A DNA stretch of 52,095 nt, from NCBI GenBank assembly GCA_028825445.1, contig JAPKAD010000014.1:1-52095 (forward strand), given 5' to 3'. The notes beneath the pieces are model-generated. The model did not search any database. It saw only the letters and a list, made by a program, of their open reading frames with translations, and had not been told where the DNA came from. Source of the stretch: Octadecabacter sp. GTDB taxonomy: Bacteria > Pseudomonadota > Alphaproteobacteria > Rhodobacterales > Rhodobacteraceae. The translations under genes were made by a program, and so were the position numbers. Positions 43,903-52,095 of this stretch are shown here, piece by piece. Each line of letters starts with the position of its first letter. The first letter of the stretch is position 1.

Positions 43903-44940
43903 ATGTCGTCCACACAAATTAACATCAAGCCAAATATCTTGTCTGAACTGCTTGCAACTCGTGATTGGCTGCTAGCCGATGGTGCAACCGGAACGACATT
44001 GTTCAACATGGGGCTACAATCAGGCGACGCGCCTGAACTTTGGAACCTCGAACATCGTGATCAGATTATAGCACTATACAAAGGCGCAGTAGACGCCGGA
44101 TCAGATATATTTTTAACAAATACATTCGGTGCCAACGCATCACGCCTAAAACTTCATAATATTGAAAATAAAGTACATGAAATCAACAAAGTGGCTGCTG
44201 AAATCGCCCGCGATGTTGCTGATCAATCTGGCCGCAAGGTGGCCGTTGCCGGATGCGTGGGTCCGACAGGTGAGATTATGGCACCATTGGGAGCGCTAGA
44301 CTATACCCGCGCGGTCGAAATGTTTCACGAACAGGCAGAAGGCCTGAAAGTAGGCGGTGCGGACGTGCTATGGTGTGAAACAATTTCAGCAGGCGAGGAA
44401 TTCAAAGCGGCTGCTGAAGCCTTTGCATTGGCAGATATGCCATGGTGCGGCACGATGAGTTTTGACACCGCAGGACGCACGATGATGGGTCTGACCAGCG
44501 CAGAGTTAACTAAACTGGTTAGCAAACTACCAAATCAACCAATTGCGTTTGGCGCAAATTGCGGCGTTGGCGCGTCAGATCTGTTGCGCACCATTCTTGG
44601 ATTTAGGGCTACAGTTCCAAAAAAGCCAATAATTGCCAAAGGAAACGCCGGCATTCCAAAATATGTTGAAGGTCAAATCCACTATGACGGCACACCAGAC
44701 CTGATGGCGGATTACGCCTGTCTGGCACGTAATAGTGGGGCCACAATCATCGGCGGTTGCTGTGGTACGACACCAGAACATTTGCGAGCCATGCGCGTCG
44801 CGCTTGAAACCCGCTCAAGAGACTTAGCGCCAACGTTGGAAACTATTACCTCAGCACTTGGAGGGTTTTCGTCATTATCAGACGGCACAGACGGTGCGGG
44901 ACCTGTGCGCGCACCAAGACACGGGCGCATACGAAGCTAA
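43903..44940 (+). CDS. bmt: Homocysteine S-methyltransferase domain protein (Bmt)
   Basis: A 345-residue homocysteine S-methyltransferase-family protein with the zinc-binding Cys in FGANCGVGASDLL and the Cys pair in IGGCCGTTPEH, plus DGATGTTLFNMGLQSGD at the N terminus. The family is annotated as betaine-homocysteine methyltransferase, but its neighbours are a separate corrinoid protein and DUF1638. In roseobacters a MetH split into homocysteine-binding, corrinoid and pterin-binding proteins has been reported from mutant fitness data, as far as I recall, and this layout matches. So it is either the homocysteine module of a split methionine synthase or a betaine methyltransferase. ATG 43903 is preferred over ATG 43828: GGAG lies before it. 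Confidence 0.88.
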   Translation: MSSTQINIKPNILSELLATRDWLLADGATGTTLFNMGLQSGDAPELWNLEHRDQIIALYKGAVDAGSDIFLTNTFGANASRLKLHNIENKVHEINKVAAEIARDVADQSGRKVAVAGCVGPTGEIMAPLGALDYTRAVEMFHEQAEGLKVGGADVLWCETISAGEEFKAAAEAFALADMPWCGTMSFDTAGRTMMGLTSAELTKLVSKLPNQPIAFGANCGVGASDLLRTILGFRATVPKKPIIAKGNAGIPKYVEGQIHYDGTPDLMADYACLARNSGATIIGGCCGTTPEHLRAMRVALETRSRDLAPTLETITSALGGFSSLSDGTDGAGPVRAPRHGRIRS

Positions 44941-45152
44941 ATATTTATAGTTTCAACATTTTTTTTGATGGCTTAGCAACTTCAAAACAATAGTACCTTG
45001 CAAGCACTATCTCGTCAGATCGCCACATAATGATCAACCGACGTATTCATTTGCAGTCCCGTCGCTGCACGAGCACGCTGTGTCGCAATCGTTCAAGACC
45101 AAATGTACCATTTCGGAGCAAATCAGGGAACATCATATCAAAGGGTTCTGAC

Positions 45153-45857
45153 ATGTCCGACGATCAAGGCGACATCATCCTAAGCGAACTAAACGACGAG
45201 GATCTCGTCGCACAAATGTTTGACGACCTCTACGATGGCTTAAAAGAAGAAATTGAAGAAGCTGTTAATATTCTGTTGTCACGCAAATGGACGCCCTACG
45301 ACATTTTAACCAAAGCACTTGTTGGCGGAATGACGATAGTTGGCCACGATTTCCGGGATGGTATATTGTTTGTCCCAGAAGTCTTGCTTGCAGCTAATGC
45401 GATGAAGGGCGGTATGTTCATCCTAAAACCACTGCTGGCTGAAACTGGCGCGCCCCGTGTTGGCAAAATGGTCATTGGCACAGTCAAGGGAGACATTCAT
45501 GACATCGGCAAAAACCTTGTTTCAATGATGATGGAAGGCGCAGGTTTCGAGGTTGTGGACCTTGGTATTAATAACTCAGTTGAAAAATACCTTGAGGCAA
45601 TCGCGACTGAAGAACCTGACATCCTCGGCATGTCAGCCCTACTCACCACGACAATGCCCTACATGAAGGTCGTTATCGACACGATGATAGAACAAGGCAT
45701 ACGTGACGATTATGTGGTGTTGGTTGGCGGTGCACCCTTAAATGAAGAGTTTGGAAAGGCTATTGGCGCAGACGCGTACTGTCGCGACGCAGCCGTTGCT
45801 GTGGAAACAGCCAAGACATTTATGGCCCGCAAACACAACCAAGGTGCGACTGCATAA
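45153..45857 (+). CDS. Stand-alone corrinoid (B12-binding) methyltransferase protein
   Basis: A 234-residue cobalamin carrier. Residues about 15-95 form the helical cap (LLSRKWTPYDILTKALVGGM, FVPEVLLAANAMKGGM); the Rossmann-like cobalamin domain follows with GTVKGDIHDIGKN, where His116 is the lower axial ligand, then SALLTTTMPYMK and VLVGGAPLNEEFG. It equals the cobalamin modules of MetH and the MtbC/MttC carriers, and shuttles a methyl group between a donor and an acceptor methyltransferase. ATG 45153 (AAAGGG upstream) is chosen over an earlier open start. It follows bmt by 212 bases on the same strand. The methyl-donor protein (pterin-binding) is not in this window. Confidence 0.93.
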   Translation: MSDDQGDIILSELNDEDLVAQMFDDLYDGLKEEIEEAVNILLSRKWTPYDILTKALVGGMTIVGHDFRDGILFVPEVLLAANAMKGGMFILKPLLAETGAPRVGKMVIGTVKGDIHDIGKNLVSMMMEGAGFEVVDLGINNSVEKYLEAIATEEPDILGMSALLTTTMPYMKVVIDTMIEQGIRDDYVVLVGGAPLNEEFGKAIGADAYCRDAAVAVETAKTFMARKHNQGATA

Positions 45858-46699
45858 AACAACTTTTAAAAATTTGATTTTCACTGTGAATGCGAAGATA
45901 TAAACATATACAAATATCTACTATATCGGGTCAAAATTTGTTTATTAGACATAGGTGACGTTGACATTCGCTATGTGTCGCAAAAAGAAGTTGTTTATTA
46001 CTTGGCCGTTTGGCTATCACTTAGTAAAGTTCCATAATACTAAGTAAATTTTATTGTTTGTTTGTTAATAGACCTGGGCCAAACTATTTGATCCAGAACT
46101 TGCGTTAAAACATTGGCCATATAGCTCTGAATAACTTCATTAGCATTGTATTAATATACAAAATGTAACCCTAAAATTTAACAGTACACAATAATCACAT
46201 AAGTTAAAAATGTCTATATCTGTGCGAAACTTAAAAATAAAATTTTACTGAAAAATAATGTTACAAATAAAATAGTTTAGCATATATATCTAAATTTTTA
46301 AATAATTCTTAACTCTTTTAAATTAAAAAATACAACTATCCACAAATCTTGCATTTGCAACTAAGCTCACGAGTAACTCATAATGAATGAAAGACTTTTG
46401 CAGATTTAACAGCGTAAGATCAAAGCCAAGAATAAAATTCTTTTAGAATCTTAACAAGTCAAAAATCCTGATAGCATACTTTCGAAATATTCCCTAGCAA
46501 AACTATTGCGCTTGCCTAAATCGCGATTAAAACCTAGCGCTCACAGTCCAATTTTTTCGATAAGGTACATTGCAGACATTATATTAAAACAACCAAAATG
46601 TCCTGTATAGTATTCATCAAGTCGCCAATCTTCATAAATAATACGAAAATAACCTATACAACTAATATTATAGAAAATGCAAAGCATCGAAGGTCTCCA
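45858..46699. other. AT-rich gap before the DUF1638 gene
   Basis: About 840 bases with no reading frame worth naming, no known RNA and only short T and A runs. The DUF1638 frame is open from 46598, but 46700 is the likely start. Confidence 0.5.
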
Positions 46700-47347
46700 A
46701 TGCCAGATGATAATAACAGCCCAATTACAAATGTGAAACTAACTACCAATGGCTCTGCGAACAAAGGAAAGGGTCAAATTTTACTATTAGCGTGCGGCGC
46801 ATTAGCACGAGAAATTCTTGATCTGATAAAAGCCAACGGCTGGTCACATATGGATTTGCATTGCCTGCCCGCTATTCTACATGTGGATCCAAGAAAAATT
46901 CCAAATGCTGTCGAACAAGCAGTCCTAAAATACCGCGATAACTATGATGAAGTATTTGTTGTTTATGCCGATTGTGGGACTGGCGGTGTGCTACAGCAAC
47001 TTTGTGAAAAGCTTGGTGTCGAAATGGTACAAGGCCCACACTGCTATTCATTCTTTGAAGGCAATGAGGCCTTTGCAGCGCAAGACGAAATTTTCAGTTT
47101 TTACCTTACCGACTTTCTGGTCCGTCAGTTTGATGCCTTTGTGGTCAAACCGTTAGGGTTAGATCGACACCCCGAACTGCGCAAAACGTATTTTGGAAAC
47201 TATAAATCACTTGTTTATCAGGCTCAAACAGATGATCCGGAGCTTACATATTTAGCCAAAAAACATGCAGAACGCCTTGGTTTGGCGTTTGAGCGCCGTC
47301 TAACTGGTTATGGAGATTTAGAGACGACACTTTCTGCAAAGGCGTAA
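46700..47347 (+). CDS. DUF1638 protein
   Basis: A 215-residue protein of the DUF1638 family: ILLLACGALAREILDLIK, LHCLPAILHVDPRKIPNAVE, VYADCGTGGVLQQLCEKLG and VQGPHCYSFFEGNEAF. Conserved Cys residues and a FLVRQFDAFVVKPLGLDRHPELR stretch suggest a metal or corrinoid-linked role. The family is found beside corrinoid methyltransferases in methanogens and roseobacters, so it is probably an accessory factor for the bmt-corrinoid pair, for instance in reactivation or assembly; the reaction is unknown. Start ATG 46700 is chosen because GAAGG precedes it. Confidence 0.88.
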   Translation: MPDDNNSPITNVKLTTNGSANKGKGQILLLACGALAREILDLIKANGWSHMDLHCLPAILHVDPRKIPNAVEQAVLKYRDNYDEVFVVYADCGTGGVLQQLCEKLGVEMVQGPHCYSFFEGNEAFAAQDEIFSFYLTDFLVRQFDAFVVKPLGLDRHPELRKTYFGNYKSLVYQAQTDDPELTYLAKKHAERLGLAFERRLTGYGDLETTLSAKA

Positions 47348-47357
47348 ATACTAAAAT

Positions 47358-47404
47358 GGGCTTAGCATTAAATTTTACACGTGAGTAAATGAGTTACTAA
47401 GCCC
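47358..47404. terminator. Shared hairpin terminator between DUF1638 and sufE
   Basis: GGGCTTAG (47358-47365) pairs with CTAAGCCC (47397-47404), with further weak pairing inside. It lies in the 69-base gap between convergent genes. The T run is weak on the plus strand. Confidence 0.55.
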
Positions 47405-47416
47405 TTCATACACGCC

Positions 47417-47818
47417 TTAAGCCGTTACTGACCTAATTCTTTCAATCATAGCTCGCAAACCGTTGGAGCGCTGAGACGAAAGATGGTCGTTGAGCCCCAA
47501 ACGCTCAAACTCGGCACGTGCATCAATAGCAGCGACGTCAACTAAAGATAAATCATTATATAAAGCATGCAAAATCGCAATCAATCCACTGACAATCATC
47601 GCGTCGCTCGCGCCCTGAAATGTGAACATGCCATCCTCTATCTTGGGAACCAACCAAACTTGCGAAGCGCACCCGTCCACTTTAGTTGCGGACACTTTAA
47701 ACGCGTCGTCCAATGGTGTCATTTCGCGGCCCATATCGATAACGTGGGCGTATCTGTCTTCCCAATCGTCCAAAAATTCAAATGTTTCGGCGATATCTTC
47801 AAATGCTTGCGTAGCCAT
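47417..47818 (-). CDS. sufE: Cysteine desulfuration protein SufE
   Basis: A 133-residue sulfur carrier that accepts persulfide from the cysteine desulfurase SufS and passes it to SufB for iron-sulfur cluster assembly. The active Cys is Cys50 in KVDGCASQVWLVP. The remaining pattern (LDDWEDRYAHVIDMGREM, HLSSQRSNGLRAMIERI) and length are those of SufE. AGGGGAA precedes the ATG. It is far from the sufT/sufA pair at 13.5-15.3 kb, and no sufS is present in the window. Confidence 0.95.
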   Translation of the reverse strand: MATQAFEDIAETFEFLDDWEDRYAHVIDMGREMTPLDDAFKVSATKVDGCASQVWLVPKIEDGMFTFQGASDAMIVSGLIAILHALYNDLSLVDVAAIDARAEFERLGLNDHLSSQRSNGLRAMIERIRSVTA

Positions 47819-47955
47819 ACTATTCCCCTATCATACTTCTGACTTAGGCCGCACCCCCACGAACGTCCAGTGGCCGCCTTTTACAGAGTCTGCTTTTCAC
47901 CAAGGCAGCTTTGAGCTAGCTAGATACTACCAATTAAGACTAAAGGGTTTAATTC

Positions 47956-48441
47956 ATGTTGCGCGCAAAACTTCTCGGTATTGCTGTTCTACTTACGCTG
48001 ACAGGATGTGCACACATTGACGACAGTGGTTTCAACCCTACTAACTGGTTTAGCAGAAATACCTTGGTTATATTGGACACGAACAACGAGCCCCCCTCCT
48101 TAATACCTAAAAACCGCCGTACTGTCGTAATCGATAACCGTTCAATGGTAACGAGCATCATTTCACTTAAAATTGATCGTTCGCCCAATGGTGTTATAGT
48201 TAGAGCTATAGGCATTACCCAAACGCAAGGCTATTTTAACGCTGAACTAGTGATCAGCAGCATCTCGAACGGTGTGCTTGACCTTGAATTCCGCGCCCAA
48301 AAACCGACTGCACTACAAGTACCAAGCACTATACAATCGCGCCAAATAAATGTTGCCTATTTTATTAATCAAGCTGATCTTTTCGCCATTAATAGCGTTC
48401 GGGTGACCACAGCAACGAACGCGCAGACTTCAAATTGGTAG
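47956..48441 (+). CDS. Putative lipoprotein of unknown function
   Basis: A 161-residue protein with a lipoprotein signal peptide (LLGIAVLLTLTGCAH, Cys at residue 18, lipobox LTGC) followed by a mature part containing GFNPTNWFSRN. Conserved short lipoproteins of this layout (NP-NWF after the lipobox) are common in Rhodobacteraceae; their role is unknown. AAAGGG lies before the ATG. It converges on rnd with only 18 bases between stop codons, and is divergent from sufE. Confidence 0.8.
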   Translation: MLRAKLLGIAVLLTLTGCAHIDDSGFNPTNWFSRNTLVILDTNNEPPSLIPKNRRTVVIDNRSMVTSIISLKIDRSPNGVIVRAIGITQTQGYFNAELVISSISNGVLDLEFRAQKPTALQVPSTIQSRQINVAYFINQADLFAINSVRVTTATNAQTSNW

Positions 48442-48459
48442 GAAAGTGTTAAAACATAA

Positions 48460-49617
48460 TCACAACGTAAAAGTTACAACTTTTTCGCCCTTGACAGCCA
48501 AGCCGATTTTGCCTTCACACAATCGCAATGCATCCGCTCCAAAAACTTCTTTGCGCCACCCACTGAGGGCTTCAACGTCGCGTAATCCGCCTGCTATCGC
48601 ATCCAGATCAGCGCTATTTGCGATTAACTTTTGTGCGACGCCTTCATTGTCAGCAGCCGATTTTACTAAAACACGTAACATATCTGCCAGTGCAGGATTC
48701 ACTTGTAGCTTTTCACGGCTTGTATCGATACGTGGTGCATCCTCGGACTTGGTGTTCAGACCAACCTGCACTGCAGTCAATATACCGTTCGCAATTTCCC
48801 CTCGCCGCGCTTCACGCAAAAGTAATCGTGACCGACTAAGGTCGTCTTCAGACGTCGGTTTTGTTGATGCGATTTCAACCAATGCATCGTCTTTGAATAC
48901 ACGATTACGCGGGATGTTGAGTGTTTTTGCGTGAATCTCACGAAAGCGAGCTAGTTCGCGCAAGATTGACAAGAATTTACCCGAACTTGTCCTAGTTTTG
49001 ATCCTTTTCCATGCGTTATCTGGATCTGCCTGATAGGTAGCAGGATCGTTCAAAACTGCCATTTCCTCGGCCACCCACTTTTTTCGACCAGATTTTTCCA
49101 ATTCAGCAGATAGATACTCATAAATCACTCGTAGGTGCGTCACGTCGGCTAGCGCGTAGGTCTTTTGGGCATCAGTCAAAGGGCGACGCGACCAATCAGT
49201 GAAGCGTGAAGATTTATCAACGTTATCCTTAGCAATTTTTCGCACCAAGGTCTCATAACCCGCTTGTTCACCAAATCCACACACCATCGCAGCGACCTGC
49301 GTATCAAACAGCGGTTTCGGTATAATGGTTTGATCTACGTAAAAAATCTCAAGATCCTGGCGAGCGGCATGAAAGACTTTGACCACGTTCTCATCTATGA
49401 AAAGTTCATACAGCGGCGCTAAATCCAATCCGTCTGCTAGTGGATCCACAAGAACCGCGTCATCTCCGCCTTCGCCCATGTAGGCCAGCTGGATGAGACA
49501 GAGCTTTGAATAATAAGTCCGTTCGCGCAAGAATTCTGTGTCTACGGTCACGTAAGGATATTTGGCGGCCTGCGCACAATACGTCGCAAGCTCGGCTGTA
49601 GTTGTGATGGTCTTCAT
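48460..49617 (-). CDS. rnd: Ribonuclease D
   Basis: A 385-residue DEDD 3'-5' exoribonuclease trimming tRNA and other stable RNAs. Catalytic acids are in VTVDTEFLRER (Asp26, Glu28), VFHAARQDLEIFY and YALADVTHLRVIYEYL; an HRDC-type domain follows in the C-terminal half (RELARFREIHAKTLNIPRN). AAGGCGC lies before the ATG. Length is normal. It sits between the lipoprotein and purN. Confidence 0.95.
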   Translation of the reverse strand: MKTITTTAELATYCAQAAKYPYVTVDTEFLRERTYYSKLCLIQLAYMGEGGDDAVLVDPLADGLDLAPLYELFIDENVVKVFHAARQDLEIFYVDQTIIPKPLFDTQVAAMVCGFGEQAGYETLVRKIAKDNVDKSSRFTDWSRRPLTDAQKTYALADVTHLRVIYEYLSAELEKSGRKKWVAEEMAVLNDPATYQADPDNAWKRIKTRTSSGKFLSILRELARFREIHAKTLNIPRNRVFKDDALVEIASTKPTSEDDLSRSRLLLREARRGEIANGILTAVQVGLNTKSEDAPRIDTSREKLQVNPALADMLRVLVKSAADNEGVAQKLIANSADLDAIAGGLRDVEALSGWRKEVFGADALRLCEGKIGLAVKGEKVVTFTL

Positions 49618-49689
49618 CTGCGCCTTTTCATATTCTTGGGCTCACATTTAGCTGGGGCCCGCTTGTTTCAATAAACCATATGTTATTGA

Positions 49690-50289
49690 TTAGGTGATGG
49701 GAAGATGCACAGCACTACGATCTAGCTCCACAAACTGGCGCAAGACGCTAGCATAAAGTTTGTGTTCAACTGGCAACAACCTCTTGGCTAGGGATTCTGG
49801 CGTGTCTGCTGACAAAACCGCTATACTCGCTTGACCAAGGATCGGTCCACCGTCAAGCGCCGCTGTCACTTCATGCACGCTACATCCATGTTGACTGTCG
49901 CCTGCTTCTAGTACTCGGGAATGGGTATGCAGTCCTTTATATTTTGGCAAAAGCGAAGGATGAATATTAATTATTCGACCTGCATAGTATTCTATAAAGT
50001 CACTTGTGAGGATCCGCATAAACCCTGCGAGGCAAATAATATCTGGTGTATAACGTTCAAGAGTTTGATGAAGTTCATCCTCGAATGCTTTACGATCATT
50101 AGAAAATTCACGATGGTCTACGACTGCTGTAGCAATGCCCAGATCTCGTGCCTTGGCAAGACCGCCTGAGTTTGGATTGTTCGTCAGAACCAAAACAGGA
50201 CGCGCTAGATGATTGCCAACCATACTGTTTGCTAAGGCCACCATGTTTGAACCACCTCCAGAAATAAGGATAGCGACCCGCTTGATCAC
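49690..50289 (-). CDS. purN: Phosphoribosylglycinamide formyltransferase
   Basis: A 199-residue enzyme using 10-formyl-tetrahydrofolate to formylate GAR in purine synthesis. Motifs: [10 protein letters not shown] for phosphate binding, [26 protein letters not shown] with the catalytic Asn and His, and [14 protein letters not shown] with the catalytic Asp. The start overlaps the purM stop by 4 bases (ATGA), so the pair is translationally coupled. Confidence 0.97.
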   Translation of the reverse strand: MIKRVAILISGGGSNMVALANSMVGNHLARPVLVLTNNPNSGGLAKARDLGIATAVVDHREFSNDRKAFEDELHQTLERYTPDIICLAGFMRILTSDFIEYYAGRIINIHPSLLPKYKGLHTHSRVLEAGDSQHGCSVHEVTAALDGGPILGQASIAVLSADTPESLAKRLLPVEHKLYASVLRQFVELDRSAVHLPIT

Positions 50290-51338
50290 AGAAGTTTGCC
50301 TGTGTATCGAACGCCTTCACCCACAACAACTTTGCCAATCTTATAGACATCATGGCCAGCCCTTTCAAACACTGAGATCGCCAAGTCAGCTTTGTCAGGC
50401 GCGATGGCCACGACCATACCGATGCCGCAATTAAAAGTCTTAAGCATTTCGGCCTGATTTAAATTGCCATGTTCAGCCAACCATTTAAACACAGGTAAAA
50501 GACTCCATAAATCGAGATTAATTTCAGCCCCTAAACCATCAGGCAACACACGTGGCAGATTTTCGGTCAACCCACCACCAGTGATGTGTGCAAAGGCATG
50601 CACCATTTCAGATACAGAAATTGCCGCAATCGCACCTTTGACATACAGAGTTGTCGGCGCAAGCAATGCTTCGCCCAAAGTACCGTCACTAAATGGGCTT
50701 GCGTCGGCCCAACCTAGACCAGAAAGTTCAACAATCTTTCGCACAAGACTATAGCCATTGGAATGGACACCGTTTGATGCCAGCCCCAATAAAATATCAT
50801 TTTCAGCTACACCGTGCGGAAGGTCTGCACCACGCTCCATGGCACCGACACTAAACCCTGCAAGGTCAAAGTCTCCAGCTGGATACATACCTGGCATCTC
50901 CGCTGTCTCACCACCTATCAGCGCGCAACCTGACAGTTCACAGCCCTTGGCAATCCCACTTATTATGCGTGATGCTTGGTCCAATTCCAGCTTGCCAGTC
51001 GCAAAGTAATCAAGAAAAAACAGAGGCTCAGCGCCTTGGCACACTAAATCGTTTACGCACATTGCCACAAGATCGATACCAACACCATCAACGTTTCCAG
51101 TGTCAATGGCGATGCGCAATTTGGTGCCAACACCGTCTGTGGCCGCAACCAATATCGGATCTTTAAAACCAGCGCCTTTAAGGTCAAACATCGCACCAAA
51201 ACCGCCTAATCCAGCCATAACACCAGATCGATTTGTGCGCTTGGCGGCAGGTTTAATCCGCTCTACTAATGTGTTGCCCGCATCAATATCTACGCCCGAA
51301 TCCGCATAGCTCAGACTATCTTTACCCATTGTTGTCAT
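50286..51338 (-). CDS. purM: Phosphoribosylformylglycinamidine cyclo-ligase
   Basis: A 350-residue AIR synthetase closing the imidazole ring in purine synthesis, dimeric. The N terminus ([20 protein letters not shown]) is the family signature, followed by [39 protein letters not shown] and [22 protein letters not shown] 51338 is chosen over one 11 codons earlier since AGGGA precedes it with good spacing. It heads the purM-purN pair; other purine genes are at 41-43 kb. Confidence 0.96.
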   Translation of the reverse strand: MTTMGKDSLSYADSGVDIDAGNTLVERIKPAAKRTNRSGVMAGLGGFGAMFDLKGAGFKDPILVAATDGVGTKLRIAIDTGNVDGVGIDLVAMCVNDLVCQGAEPLFFLDYFATGKLELDQASRIISGIAKGCELSGCALIGGETAEMPGMYPAGDFDLAGFSVGAMERGADLPHGVAENDILLGLASNGVHSNGYSLVRKIVELSGLGWADASPFSDGTLGEALLAPTTLYVKGAIAAISVSEMVHAFAHITGGGLTENLPRVLPDGLGAEINLDLWSLLPVFKWLAEHGNLNQAEMLKTFNCGIGMVVAIAPDKADLAISVFERAGHDVYKIGKVVVGEGVRYTGKLL

Positions 51339-51478
51339 CGCCAGATCCCTAAAATTTGATACACGGTTCAATATCGTAAAGCGATGCGCCCTTCAACCGG
51401 ATGCTTAACGCGATCCTAAGAAAAAAACTGAGATCTATATGAAGGATTTATTTCGTAAAGTTTCATGATAAATTTAAG

Positions 51479-51508
51479 GTGGGCAAGGTCTGGTCACCAC
51501 TGGCCCAC
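51479..51508. promoter_or_regulatory. Hairpin upstream of purM
   Basis: The outer arms GTGGGC and GCCCAC are perfect complements; the inner GGTCACC is itself a palindrome. It has no adjacent gene on the plus strand, so a role for purM-purN is possible. Not a known riboswitch. Confidence 0.4.
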
Positions 51509-51980
51509 TAGCATTTTCAAATTGACATGGCTGGCGTGGTTAGCACATTGAAAAAGATTTAAATCTTTTAATAAAAAATATTTTCCGCGCAAATTTTTAT
51601 GCACAAAATTAAAATCAAAATGTCTAAATATTTTCAATGAGAATCTGTTATTTATTTCAGAATTTTTATGTTATTTTAATTATAATAGTTACTTAGTTGG
51701 CATAGTTTTTAGTGAAACCGACAAAAGCAATGCTCAATGAGCAATTTTAGGCTTTGTCGATCAAGCCAGTTGTTTGGTTTTTAAAATTTCACTTTGTTTG
51801 GCCCATTTATAAATATCAGAATCCAAATCAACAAAGTGCAATCTGCCAACTCAAGCTTTAAACTGATGATTGATGAAAAACCTTCAAAAATAAAATCTGG
51901 TTAAAATAACACTTTTAAAACACTACAGTCACAATTGTGAAAATAATTACAAAAAAATATAAATCAAAAACCCTCAACGC

Positions 51981-52008
51981 TTGACGATCCGCTCCGCTCT
52001 GATACGAG
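51981..52008 (+). promoter_or_regulatory. Candidate promoter of the tRNA gene
   Basis: TTGACG (51981-51986) and TACGAG (52003-52008) are 16 bases apart, a reasonable sigma-70 type pair for alphaproteobacteria, ending 10 bases before the tRNA. Confidence 0.4.
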
Positions 52009-52018
52009 ACAGTTAAGT

Positions 52019-52095
52019 GGGCCTGTAGCTCAACTGGTTAGAGCAGAGCGCTCATAACGCTTTGGTTGCGGGTTCAAGTCCTGCCGGGCCTACCA
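52019..52095 (+). tRNA. tRNA with anticodon CAT (Met or lysidine-Ile2)
   Basis: A 77-base cloverleaf ending in an encoded CCA. Acceptor GGGCCTG/CGGGCCT has a G-U at its first pair; the D arm is GCTC-AACTGGTTA-GAGC; the anticodon stem GAGCG/CGCTT has loop CTCATAA with anticodon CAT; the T stem is GCGGG/CCTGC. It lacks the initiator features (C1-A72 mismatch, three GC pairs of the anticodon stem), so it is either elongator Met or Ile2, whose C34 is converted to lysidine. The variable region TGGTT is closer to Ile2 forms as I recall them. The gene reaches the window end. Confidence 0.93.

Larger units (their letters stand above)
51339..52018. other. AT-rich gap with a hairpin upstream of purM
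   Basis: No supported gene. GTGGGC (51479-51484) pairs with GCCCAC (51503-51508), with the palindromic GGTCACC in its loop region, about 140 bases upstream of purM. It could be a leader or operator element. Promoter-like hexamers for the tRNA lie at the right end. Confidence 0.5.

Overview
This window looks like chromosome from a marine, roseobacter-type alphaproteobacterium (order Rhodobacterales) with unusually low GC and many long AT-rich gaps. That placement is an inference from gene content: an alpha-type SspB adaptor, the small Rhodobacterales proteins DUF4169, RHH_4 and DUF1476 (the last as a pseudogene), TRAP transport, DctB/DctD pairs, a CcdA, a Bmt/corrinoid/DUF1638 methyl-transfer set, and a tandem glycine riboswitch of the alphaproteobacterial type.

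Region 1 (1-4.3 kb) is accessory DNA. It holds the end of an IS3-family orfA, a quinone-oxidoreductase-like gene, a broken IS5-family transposase, and two tyrosine-recombinase remnants next to a tRNA-Val gene, which is the probable old integration site. Region 2 (4.3-7.6 kb) has a histidine phosphatase and a D-amino-acid-dehydrogenase-like FAD enzyme behind a tandem glycine riboswitch. Region 3 (7.6-17.6 kb) is core: lon, tgt, a protease-RimK fusion, sufT, sufA and tpiA, with two deserts of more than 1 kb around sufA. Region 4 (17.7-24.6 kb) is one transport and sensing unit on the minus strand: dctB-dctD followed by dctP-dctQ-dctM, with a long perfect palindrome right after dctD. Region 5 (24.7-33.9 kb) has a P450, a chromate transporter, sspB, fumC with two small overlapping genes, then a minus-strand run of ccdA, a membrane-embedded alpha/beta hydrolase and a second, unrelated P450. 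Region 6 (34.3-43.4 kb) has rne, a second dctB-dctD pair, purQ-purS-purC and a decayed DUF1476 gene. Region 7 (43.9-47.4 kb) has bmt, a stand-alone corrinoid protein and DUF1638, best read as parts of a split cobalamin-dependent methionine synthase or a betaine methyl-transfer system. Region 8 (47.4-52.1 kb) has sufE, a lipoprotein, rnd, purN-purM and a tRNA with anticodon CAT.

The points most worth following are: (a) a glycine riboswitch driving a single FAD amino-acid oxidoreductase; (b) two DctD-like regulators that both lack the sigma-54 contact loop (GAFTGA), one also with a damaged Walker A; (c) the bmt-corrinoid-DUF1638 set; (d) the P450/hydrolase overlap; and (e) the amount of decay (IS, integrases, DUF1476, large gaps). 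I see no CRISPR array, rRNA operon or complete prophage.
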